Assembly: GCA_013152165.1 (NCBI GenBank)
Contig: JAADGY010000003.1
Coordinates: forward strand, 1-8,198
Direction of reading: 5' to 3'
Origin: a bacterium
GTDB lineage: Bacteria; Patescibacteriota; Microgenomatia; JAADGY01
Length of the DNA stretch: 8,198 nucleotides
Every line of letters begins with the position of its first letter. Position 1 is the first letter of the stretch. The position numbers were made by a program, and so were the translations under genes. Under the pieces are notes generated by a model. The model did no database searches, was not told the DNA's origin, and worked only from the letters and a program-made list of their open reading frames with translations. Below are positions 1 through 5,802 of this stretch, in pieces.

Positions 1-49
1 GCCCTATCAATCAGAGCTTGCCGACGTTTCCCCGCCTGATTTTCCCTTC

Positions 50-730
50 GTGCCTAAACCAGACTGCCTTTTAACCGGTGATCGCCTAACTCAAAAAATA
101 CAAGAAGCCATTGCTGATAGAGGGGTTGGTACTGCTAAAGAAACTCGAATAGCTGCTGCAATTTTAGCCAGATTAAATCAAACAGGCATCGCCCAAGCCG
201 ACCGGCTTTTAAAGCTTCGGCCGCGCAAAATTCTAAGTTCGGGGCGGCTTTTTTTGATGAGGTCATCAGACATTCTTAATCAAGTAGCTTTAGGGTTAAT
301 CTCCGCCGGCATCGTCCCGGCCGATAAAATTTTAGAAGCTCAATTAAACGGCCTGCCGATAAAACCGCTTGGCTACCTGGGGCCCGTTGGTCAATGCTGG
401 TTTAAGCTGGGATTTCCCTTTATATCCACCCCTATCAAAGATATGGCCGCGATCAAAGATTGCCTAAGCAGCATCAAAATAGCCACTCCTTATCCTAAAA
501 CCCTGACTTATCTTTTAAGACAGCAGGCAATTTTTTTATCTGACGATCAAGTAGTTTCTATCCAGGGCTCTGTCGAGATAATGCCTTGGGTTTCATCAGA
601 AATAAAAGCTGTGGCCGACATCGTTGATACCGGTGAAACCTCTTTTGCCAACGGTATTTTAATGGCCCTAAATTTAATAAAGTTCCCAGGTGTATACTTA
701 ATCGGCCGCCGATCGCAGTTAAAAACTTAA
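50..730 (+). CDS. hisG: HisG-like protein (ATP phosphoribosyltransferase family, divergent), possibly 5'-partial
   Basis: HisG condenses ATP with PRPP in the first step of histidine synthesis. The family call rests on ordered similarity I recognise by eye: GDRLT near residue 10 where HisG has its N-terminal GRL; RSSDI (71-75) like RPxDI; SAGIVPADKILE (85-96) like the DLGITGKDxLLE segment; GPVGQCWF (111-118) like GxGxCRL; IATPYPKT (144-151) like IATxYP; QGSVEI (172-177); and the PRPP loop ADIVDTGETSFANG (189-202), which keeps D, TG, T and NG. The 226 aa length fits the short HisG form, which needs the HisS paralogue HisZ. Several usually conserved positions differ, so the activity is uncertain. 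The GTG at 50 is the first possible start in the window, but the frame is open to base 2 and no SD is visible, so the true start may lie upstream. hisS follows after 14 nt. No other his gene is visible. Confidence 0.62.
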   Translation: MPKPDCLLTGDRLTQKIQEAIADRGVGTAKETRIAAAILARLNQTGIAQADRLLKLRPRKILSSGRLFLMRSSDILNQVALGLISAGIVPADKILEAQLNGLPIKPLGYLGPVGQCWFKLGFPFISTPIKDMAAIKDCLSSIKIATPYPKTLTYLLRQQAIFLSDDQVVSIQGSVEIMPWVSSEIKAVADIVDTGETSFANGILMALNLIKFPGVYLIGRRSQLKT

Positions 731-732
731 GG

Positions 733-738
733 TATAAT
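733..738 (+). promoter_or_regulatory. -10 box (TATAAT) for a probable leaderless hisS transcript
   Basis: A perfect TATAAT lies in the 14-nt gap between the HisG-like stop and the hisS ATG. Its last base is 6 nt before the ATG at 745, so a transcript started at normal distance would begin at or next to the A of the start codon. There is no SD in the gap. The -35 region (about 710-715) has no good TTGACA match, so promoter strength is unclear. The same spacing is seen ahead of the gene at 2010. Confidence 0.5.
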
Positions 739-744
739 TTAGTC

Positions 745-1947
745 ATGACCGATGCAAATTATCTTCCTCCCAAAGGCTTTCGAGATATCGCGCCTGATGA
801 GGCCTTAAAACGTAAACAAGTTATCGCCCTTGCTTCTAAGCTGGCCCAATCATTCGGTTTTGTTCCCATTGAAACTCCAACCATCGAATACAAAAAAACT
901 CTAATGGGTAAATATGGTGATGAAGCCGATAGGTTGATCTTTGATTTTACCGACCGGGGCGGCCGGCAGGTGGCCCTGCGTTATGACCAAACCGTTCCCC
1001 TGGCTCGCTACATCAACCGCTTCCGGCCTAAACTGCCGTTCAAGCGGTTTCAAATCCAACCCTCTTTTAGGGCCGAAAAGCCCCAGAAAGGCCGTTATCG
1101 GGAGTTCACCCAAATTGATTTTGATATAGTTGGCGATGACAGCTTTATTTCCGATGCCGAGATTTTATGGCTGACCGCCGAATTTTTTCAACAGCTTGGG
1201 TTAAAAGTTTCCATCTATTACAACTCCCGGCAGCTGCTTTACCAAACCCTGGCCAAAGCCAAAATTGATAAAGATAAATTTTCAACCATCGCCCAAACCA
1301 TCGACAAGCTCGACAAAACCGCCGAAGACAAAGTCAAACAGGAGCTTGCCGGCAAAGGTTTGACGCCCCAAACAATCAAAGTCTTATGGCAACAATTAAA
1401 ACAGGTTAAGCCCGACAGCCGCCTGGCCAAAACCATAGATATAATCAAACCCTTGGTCGATGTCTCTTTTATTTTTTCACCCTTTTTAGTGAGAGGTCTT
1501 GATTACTACACCGGCTTGATTTTTGAAGTCAAGCTTGACGGCTTGGCCTCCTCGTTAGGCGGGGGAGGGCGATATAACAAACTCATCCGCCAGGCCAATG
1601 ACTATTTGCCGGCTGTCGGCATCGGCATTGGATTAGATAGAATTACAGACCTATTGCAAGCCCAGAAAAACTACCAGGTTGCCCAGGCAGATATTGTTAT
1701 CCTGGTTTTATCCGATGCAGTCTTTGGCTATGCCTTTCAAGCCGCCGCCTCTTTAAGAAAACAAGGTCTAAAGGTTTTTTTATACCCCAAAACAGACAAG
1801 GTCTTGAAAAAAGGCTTTAAGTACGCTCAAGCCATCAAAGCTCCCAAAGTTGCTTTTATAGGCGAAGACGAAAAAGCCGGCTCATACATAACCATCAAAG
1901 ACACCAAGACCAACACCCAAAAAAAGGTTAAGCTCAACTTATCTTAA
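745..1947 (+). CDS. hisS: Histidyl-tRNA synthetase (class II)
   Basis: A cytoplasmic dimeric enzyme that charges tRNA-His with histidine using ATP. At 400 aa it is complete. Visible marks are: motif 2 around FRAEKPQKGRYREFTQIDFD (108-127); the HisRS-specific loop VRGLDYYTG (249-257); the glycine-rich SLGGGGRYN (270-278); motif 3 AVGIGIGLDRI (290-300); and a C-terminal anticodon-binding domain from about 315 to the end, starting ADIVILVLS. The anticodon domain argues that this is a true synthetase and not the regulatory paralogue HisZ, despite the HisG-like neighbour. The N-terminal part carries LMGKYGDEADRLIF (53-66) and LRYDQTVPLARYI (78-90), resembling archaeal, eukaryotic and some bacterial HisRS rather than the LRPEGTA form of E. 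coli. The ATG at 745 is supported by the usual N-terminus (PPKGFRDIAPDEA) and the leaderless-type -10 box. The next gene starts 62 nt later from its own promoter. Confidence 0.96.
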   Translation: MTDANYLPPKGFRDIAPDEALKRKQVIALASKLAQSFGFVPIETPTIEYKKTLMGKYGDEADRLIFDFTDRGGRQVALRYDQTVPLARYINRFRPKLPFKRFQIQPSFRAEKPQKGRYREFTQIDFDIVGDDSFISDAEILWLTAEFFQQLGLKVSIYYNSRQLLYQTLAKAKIDKDKFSTIAQTIDKLDKTAEDKVKQELAGKGLTPQTIKVLWQQLKQVKPDSRLAKTIDIIKPLVDVSFIFSPFLVRGLDYYTGLIFEVKLDGLASSLGGGGRYNKLIRQANDYLPAVGIGIGLDRITDLLQAQKNYQVAQADIVILVLSDAVFGYAFQAAASLRKQGLKVFLYPKTDKVLKKGFKYAQAIKAPKVAFIGEDEKAGSYITIKDTKTNTQKKVKLNLS

Positions 1948-1973
1948 ACCCCCCTGCCAACTTCGCCGTAATT

Positions 1974-2003
1974 TTAACTTTTCCCCCCATATTTTGCTAT
2001 ATT
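1974..2003 (+). promoter_or_regulatory. Candidate promoter with extended -10 for the retropepsin-like gene (leaderless)
   Basis: TGCTATATT at 1995-2003 is an extended -10 (TG at 1995-1996, hexamer TATATT at 1998-2003). A weak -35, TTAACT, sits at 1974-1979 with an 18-nt spacer. The hexamer ends 6 nt before the ATG at 2010, the same geometry as at hisS, which predicts transcription starting at or near the start codon. No SD is present. Confidence 0.5.
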
Positions 2004-2009
2004 GAATAT

Positions 2010-2639
2010 ATGGGAACAGATTTCAATCCATCTTATCAGCCAGTTTCTGTAACTCCGGATAATATCCAGGTTGAAGCTATCAACTCTGATAAGCCATTAA
2101 CCCTTGACGACTATCTTGAATTTTTCCTGCGCCTTTTTTTAATTTTAATCATCGTTTTCGGCCTGGTGGCTGTCAGCTATTTTTTTGCCAGCCGCTTTAT
2201 CTCTGGCAAAATACTAACCTCTAAAAAAAACATTCTCTTTGTCACTCCTTATAAAATGATGGTCTTGGAAGGTTTTGGCGTAGTCAGCGAACCGGAGGTC
2301 AGCTTCCAAGTCAAAACCAAAAAAGGCTACAAAAAAATTAAGTTCCTGCTTGACTCCGGCGCCGTCGTTTCATCCCTGCCCAGGGAAATAGCCAGCCAAA
2401 TGGGTTATAACCTAGCCTTTTTGCCCCGGACCATGTTTTTTGGCTACGGCAACAAAAGCAGTTTTGCCTACAAAGCCGACATGGTTTTAAAAGTCGGCCA
2501 AAAAGCGGTTAACATTCCGGTTGTTTTTACCGAAACCAAAGGCACCCAGCCCTTAATTGGCCGCAAGGGTTTTTTTGATAATTTTGCTATCATCTTTGAC
2601 GCCAAAAACCAACAAATCGTTATCAAAGCCAAAGAATAA
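2010..2639 (+). CDS. Membrane-anchored retropepsin-like aspartyl protease
   Basis: A 209 aa protein with an acidic N-terminal tail (1-38), one hydrophobic helix (about 39-62) and a C-terminal domain of retroviral-protease type. The catalytic motif is FLLDSGAVVSSLP (112-124), with D115-S116-G117 in the place of the usual D-T/S-G. The second half ends with PLIGRKGFFDNFAIIFD (181-197), matching the LxGxxFLxxFxxxFD end of single-domain retropepsin-like proteins. Such domains work as homodimers, each chain giving one Asp; their substrates in bacteria are mostly unknown. The stretch after the helix is rich in Lys/Arg (R62, K67, K72, K73) and the N-terminal tail is acidic. By the positive-inside rule the protease domain could therefore face the cytoplasm. 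The gene stands alone between its own promoter-like site and the rny leader. Family assignment is good; substrate and location are unknown. Confidence 0.78.
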   Translation: MGTDFNPSYQPVSVTPDNIQVEAINSDKPLTLDDYLEFFLRLFLILIIVFGLVAVSYFFASRFISGKILTSKKNILFVTPYKMMVLEGFGVVSEPEVSFQVKTKKGYKKIKFLLDSGAVVSSLPREIASQMGYNLAFLPRTMFFGYGNKSSFAYKADMVLKVGQKAVNIPVVFTETKGTQPLIGRKGFFDNFAIIFDAKNQQIVIKAKE

Positions 2640-2700
2640 ATTTGTTACGGCTGGCCTGTCTTGGCTTTTACCCCCAACCTCCATCCGGTTTCGGTTTTTG

Positions 2701-2709
2701 TGTTAAAAT
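2701..2709 (+). promoter_or_regulatory. Candidate extended -10 promoter for rny-HU
   Basis: TGTTAAAAT gives an extended -10 (TG, one base, TAAAAT at 2704-2709). No convincing -35 lies 16-18 nt upstream, which is tolerable for an extended -10. Transcription would start near 2716-2717, so the RNA would begin close to GGGAGTT, the segment that pairs with 2848-2854 in the leader. Confidence 0.42.
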
Positions 2710-2743
2710 AAAACCTGGGAGTTATTAAAACTAAGTTACAAAA

Positions 2744-2864
2744 TTGATCCTAGTTAATTTTAAATAAATCTGTTATCAACTTGAAAATCATACTTTAAAT
2801 CCGTCAAATATTAGGTTTATTTTTAAACGCAAACAATAGCTGTTTCAAACTCCCCTAGGATCAA
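2744..2864. repeat. 10-bp perfect inverted repeat bounding a 121-bp AT-rich segment
   Basis: TTGATCCTAG (2744-2753) and CTAGGATCAA (2855-2864) are exact reverse complements. They may be two arms of an RNA helix in the rny leader or, less likely, the ends of a short non-coding mobile element. No target-site duplication is visible on the flanks, which argues against the second reading. Confidence 0.5.
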
Positions 2865-2866
2865 GT

Positions 2867-2894
2867 GGAGGCAAGGGTTTCAAGACTCTTGAAA
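2867..2894 (+). promoter_or_regulatory. Distant SD (GGAGG) plus hairpin in front of rny
   Basis: GGAGG at 2867-2871 ends 27 nt before the rny ATG, too far for normal use. Between them lies a perfect hairpin with stem TTTCAAG / CTTGAAA (2878-2884 and 2888-2894) and loop ACT. If the hairpin folds, only 6 nt before it and 4 nt after it separate the SD from the ATG, an effective spacing of about 10 nt. Hairpins that bring an SD near its start codon are known from phage T4 genes. Confidence 0.5.
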
Positions 2895-2898
2895 TAAT

Positions 2899-4419
2899 AT
2901 GGGATTAGTTGACACTTTGTTTCAAAACCTTTTAAAGAAAAAAACTCAAAAAAAGCCATCCCCAACTGACGCACCGCCATCTCCCCGGCCCAATCTGCAT
3001 CATCAGCCGATCATTCTCCAAGCCAAAGCTCAGGCTAAAGAGATTATCCTAAAAGCCAAAGAAGAAGCGCTTCAAATAAAAGAAAACATTCAAAGAGATC
3101 TCCAAAAGCAAAGAGCCGAGGTTGAAAAAATCAAAGAAAGAATTCTGCGCAAAGAAGCCGAACTGGACAGGCTTCGCGGCCGCTTGGAGGAAAGGTCCAA
3201 CTTTATCAAATCCCAAGAAGACAAGCTTCAAAAGCAGCTTGACCAGATCGAGGATCTTAAAAAAAGATACCTCCAGAAAATAGAAGAAGTTTCCGGTTTG
3301 TCCAAGCAGGAGGCCAAAGATTTATTGCTTAAAGGTTTGGAAAAATCCCTGATCAAAGACATGGCTAAAATGATTCAAATGACCGAACAAAAAGCCAAGG
3401 AAGAAGCCGAGGCCAAAACCAAAGAAATCTTGGCCACCGCCCTTGTTCACGGCGCCATCGATTACGTGCCGGAATACACCGTTTCAGTCATCAAACTGCC
3501 GTCTGAGGACATGAAAGCCCGCATCATCGGCCGTGAAGGCCGCAACATCCGGACCTTTACCAAAGCCACCGGCGTTGATTTAGAGATAGACGAAACGCCT
3601 GACTCGATCAGGATTTCCTCGTTCGACCCGGTTCGCCGCGAGATAGCCCGCGTTGCTTTGCAAAAACTTATTTCCGACGGCCGGATTCAGCCCAGCCGCA
3701 TCGAAGAGATCGTCGCCAAAACCAAAACCGAGATCGAAAAAATCATGTATCAAGCCGGTGAAGAGCTGTGTCATAAAGTCAAAGTTTACAACCTCCCCCG
3801 CCAGATCGTCCAAGTTTTGGGCCGGTTTAAATACAGGTATTCATACGGCCAAAACATGATCGCTCATACTTTGGAAGAAACTAAAATCGGCATCGCCTTG
3901 GCCCATGAATTAAAGGTTGATGTCAACACCGTCAGATTGGGTTGTCTGCTTCATGACATCGGCAAGGTTATTTCTGATAGGGAAGGCAGCCATGTCGAGA
4001 TCGGGGTCGAGTTTTTATCCAACTTTGATCTGCCCAAAGCCGTCATAAACGCCGTCGCCGAACATCATGAAGACAAGCCCTTTTCATCGGTCGAGTCGAT
4101 GATTGTTTACGTCGCCGACGCCGTTTCCGGCGCCAGGCCCGGCGCTAGATACGAAGACTACACTGAATACGTCAAGCGCCTGCGCAGCCTGGAAGAAACC
4201 GCCCAAAAATTTAAAGGCGTCAAAGAGGCTTATGCCCTCCAAGCCGGCCGCGAAGTTCGAGTTGTTGTTGACCCCAGCATCGTCGATGACGCCCAGCTGA
4301 CGGTTCTAACCCGGAAAATCAAGGATGCTATCGAAAAACAGTTGACATTTCCCGGAAATGTTGTTATTACTGCCATAAGAGAGACTCGCGCTAAAGAAGT
4401 TATTAAAGCTAAACATTAA
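2899..4419 (+). CDS. rny: Ribonuclease Y (endoribonuclease), no transmembrane anchor
   Basis: RNase Y begins decay of many mRNAs by endonucleolytic cuts. At 506 aa the protein is near the usual length (about 520). In order it shows: a short N-terminal segment (1-38), a long charged coiled coil (about 40-175), a KH RNA-binding domain (about 195-245, loop GREGRNIR at 211-218), and an HD metal-dependent phosphohydrolase domain with H323, the H352-D353 pair and HH at 389-390. The family block GARPGARYEDY (411-421) and LQAGREVRVVV (447-457) follow. The start is fixed because an in-frame TGA (2890-2892) closes the frame just upstream. Usual RNase Y begins with a membrane helix; here the N-terminus is MGLVDTLFQNLLKKK, which reads as an amphipathic helix and could bind the membrane peripherally (inference). 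The gene follows a long leader and lies 12 nt before an HU gene, so the two are probably co-transcribed. Confidence 0.96.
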   Translation: MGLVDTLFQNLLKKKTQKKPSPTDAPPSPRPNLHHQPIILQAKAQAKEIILKAKEEALQIKENIQRDLQKQRAEVEKIKERILRKEAELDRLRGRLEERSNFIKSQEDKLQKQLDQIEDLKKRYLQKIEEVSGLSKQEAKDLLLKGLEKSLIKDMAKMIQMTEQKAKEEAEAKTKEILATALVHGAIDYVPEYTVSVIKLPSEDMKARIIGREGRNIRTFTKATGVDLEIDETPDSIRISSFDPVRREIARVALQKLISDGRIQPSRIEEIVAKTKTEIEKIMYQAGEELCHKVKVYNLPRQIVQVLGRFKYRYSYGQNMIAHTLEETKIGIALAHELKVDVNTVRLGCLLHDIGKVISDREGSHVEIGVEFLSNFDLPKAVINAVAEHHEDKPFSSVESMIVYVADAVSGARPGARYEDYTEYVKRLRSLEETAQKFKGVKEAYALQAGREVRVVVDPSIVDDAQLTVLTRKIKDAIEKQLTFPGNVVITAIRETRAKEVIKAKH

Positions 4420-4420
4420 A

Positions 4421-4425
4421 GGAGG
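4421..4425 (+). promoter_or_regulatory. Strong Shine-Dalgarno of the HU gene
   Basis: GGAGG, preceded by AAA directly after the rny stop, sits 6 nt before the ATG at 4432. It is the only textbook SD at normal spacing in the window, suggesting high translation of the HU protein from the rny transcript. Confidence 0.85.
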
Positions 4426-4431
4426 TTTAAT

Positions 4432-4704
4432 ATGAAGCGCAGCGATTTCATTAAAGTTATTGCTAAAAAAACTCGTTTAAGTCAGCGCTTAACCGAAGAG
4501 GTCGTTTCTACCATTTTTGATGAAATAAAAAACCAGCTTAAGCGCGACGAAAAAATCGTTGTTTGGGGCTTTGGCACTTTCTTTACCAAAACCGTTGATA
4601 AGAAAAAGGGCATCCACCCTATCACCAAACAGGAAATAATTCACAAGCCCCACCGCGTGGTTCGTTTTATTCCATCACGCAAATTCAGAAAAGAAATAAA
4701 ATAA
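4432..4704 (+). CDS. hup: HU-family DNA-binding protein
   Basis: A 90 aa basic protein of the HU/IHF family, the normal length for a complete subunit. These proteins form dimers whose beta-arms insert prolines into the minor groove, bending DNA and organising the nucleoid. Visible marks are the N-terminal helices with MKRSDFIKVIAKKT, the hallmark GFGTF (46-50), the arm with IHPITKQEI (61-69) whose proline is at the intercalating position, and a basic C-terminus RFIPSRKFRKEI (77-88). Several basic residues (KKK at 57-59, HKPHR) line the arm. It lies 12 nt after rny with a strong SD, so it is probably made from the rny transcript and perhaps in larger amount. HU cannot be told from IHF by sequence alone, but a lone gene suggests a homodimeric HU. 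Confidence 0.93.
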   Translation: MKRSDFIKVIAKKTRLSQRLTEEVVSTIFDEIKNQLKRDEKIVVWGFGTFFTKTVDKKKGIHPITKQEIIHKPHRVVRFIPSRKFRKEIK

Positions 4705-4797
4705 CAACCGCTGTCATGCCAAGTTCGCCTTTGTTCAATCAAGCCGGACTTGCCAGACCAAACTCACGGGGCAACCGCGCCGGTAATTTTTATGCTG

Positions 4798-5802
4798 ATG
4801 GCTGATGACAAAACCAAACCCACCATTTTTCTTGACAAAGTCAGCAAAAGCTTTATCACTCGGCAGCGGCCATCCGGCGTCAAAGGTCTATTTTCCTGGG
4901 GTAAAAAACAGGTAAACCAGGCGGTTAAGGGTGTCTCCTTGACCGTTAGCCAGGGCCGGATAGTTGGCTTAATCGGCCCCAACGGCGCTGGCAAAACCAC
5001 CCTGCTTAAAATCTTAACCGGCATCATCCACCCCGACTCGGGGCAAGTGTCTGTGTTAGGCGAGATTCCCCATCACCGCCGGCCTCATTTTTTACAGCAA
5101 ATCGGTTTTTTGATGGGCAACCGCAATTATTTATGGTGGAACCTGCCGGCTATCGATTCCTACAACCTGCTTAAAATTATCTACCAAATCCCGGATGATG
5201 TTTTTGATCAAAACCTTAAGCTTTTCAGCGGTTTCCTTGACGTTGGCCGCTACCTTTATGACAAGCCTATAAGAGAGCTGTCATTGGGTGAAAGGATGCG
5301 CTGTCAGCTGCTGGCTGTTTTTTTGCATCTGCCTAAACTGGTTTTTTTGGATGAGCCGACCCTTGGTTTGGATATTATCGCCCAGGACAAGATGCGGGAT
5401 TTTGTTAAATTTTATGCGGCTCGCTTTAAGCCAACCATAGTTTTAACCTCCCATTACTTAAAAGATATAGAAATCTTAGCCCAGCAGGTGGTCATCCTTA
5501 ATCATGGCCACATCCTCTTTAACGATTCCCTATCTAAGCTTCGGTCAAAGGTGAGCACCGACAAGGAAATTGTTTTTGAAACCATTCTTAATGATCCCGG
5601 CCCCGTCAAAACTCTAATCAAGAAACACAAGCTCTCCCCATATCTGCAGTCTATCAACCTGCCGGAAATCACCTTTATCGCTCCCCAACCGCTTGCCAGC
5701 CAGCTTATTCAAATTATCACCAACAATCTGCCGGTTAGCGACATAAAGATAAGCAGTATCGACATCGAAGTTATTATCAAGCGTTATTTTCAAAATGTTT
5801 AA
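4798..5802 (+). CDS. ABC-2 type exporter, ATP-binding subunit
   Basis: The ATPase of a membrane exporter, cytoplasmic. From the ATG at 4798 it has 334 aa with all ABC motifs: Walker A GPNGAGKTT (60-68), Q-loop near QQIGF (100-104), signature LSLGE (161-165, in the LSLGxRMR form usual in the DrrA-like group that pairs with two different permeases), Walker B LVFLDEP (181-187) with D185 and catalytic E186, D-loop LGLD (189-192) and the switch histidine H219 in TSHYL. A C-terminal extension (about 250-334) is typical of that group. The frame is open back to a TTG at 4750, but the added residues look non-homologous. ATG 4792 (MLMADD) is an alternative start. No SD is visible, and the 93-nt gap after HU has no clear promoter. 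The stop overlaps the next gene by 8 nt. The substrate is not predictable. Confidence 0.9.
   Translation: MADDKTKPTIFLDKVSKSFITRQRPSGVKGLFSWGKKQVNQAVKGVSLTVSQGRIVGLIGPNGAGKTTLLKILTGIIHPDSGQVSVLGEIPHHRRPHFLQQIGFLMGNRNYLWWNLPAIDSYNLLKIIYQIPDDVFDQNLKLFSGFLDVGRYLYDKPIRELSLGERMRCQLLAVFLHLPKLVFLDEPTLGLDIIAQDKMRDFVKFYAARFKPTIVLTSHYLKDIEILAQQVVILNHGHILFNDSLSKLRSKVSTDKEIVFETILNDPGPVKTLIKKHKLSPYLQSINLPEITFIAPQPLASQLIQIITNNLPVSDIKISSIDIEVIIKRYFQNV

Larger units (their letters stand above)
2717..2898 (+). promoter_or_regulatory. Long structured 5' leader of rny (possible cis-regulatory RNA)
   Basis: About 180 nt, AT-rich and without an ATG, lie between the candidate promoter and the rny ATG. Complementary segments seen directly are: GGGAGTT (2717-2723) with AACTCCC (2848-2854), 7 bp; TTGATCCTAG (2744-2753) with CTAGGATCAA (2855-2864), 10 perfect bp; GTTTA (2815-2819) with TAAAC (2824-2828), a small hairpin; and TTTCAAG (2878-2884) with CTTGAAA (2888-2894), 7 bp and a 3-nt loop. 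The first two pairings have adjacent 3' arms and interleaved 5' arms, so together they form an H-type pseudoknot. CTCC (2850-2853) could instead pair with the SD bases GGAG (2867-2870). Autocontrol by the encoded ribonuclease is an inference, by analogy with the 5' leader of E. coli rne. I do not recognise a known riboswitch class. Confidence 0.45.

Noticed and set aside
2676..2700. Possible terminator after the retropepsin-like gene (AACC / GGTT then TTTTT)
   Set aside because: The best stem is only 3-4 bp with an awkward loop, too weak to support a terminator call.
2744..2864. MITE-like insertion bounded by 10-bp inverted ends
   Set aside because: No target-site duplication is visible, and the right-hand end continues straight into another complementary arm, which fits an RNA fold better. 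Kept only as an alternative.
2865..2897. Ten-codon GTG leader peptide ending just before the rny ATG
   Set aside because: It has no SD, a non-ATG start and no regulatory codon run. The same bases are better explained as SD plus hairpin.
4720..4752. Hairpin CAAGTTCG / CGGACTTG in the HU-ABC gap
   Set aside because: It has 8 pairs including one G-U but a 17-nt loop and no T-run, so it is not convincing as a terminator. The gap holds nothing else I can support.
4784..4797. Leaderless-type promoter ahead of the ABC ATPase (TAATTT)
   Set aside because: The hexamer is a poor -10 match, its distance to ATG 4798 is 8 nt rather than 6, and no -35 is in place.
4764..5027. Antisense frame across the ABC ATPase Walker A region
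   Set aside because: The sense strand carries a clear Walker A. The reverse frame is a common shadow of that motif and has no family resemblance.
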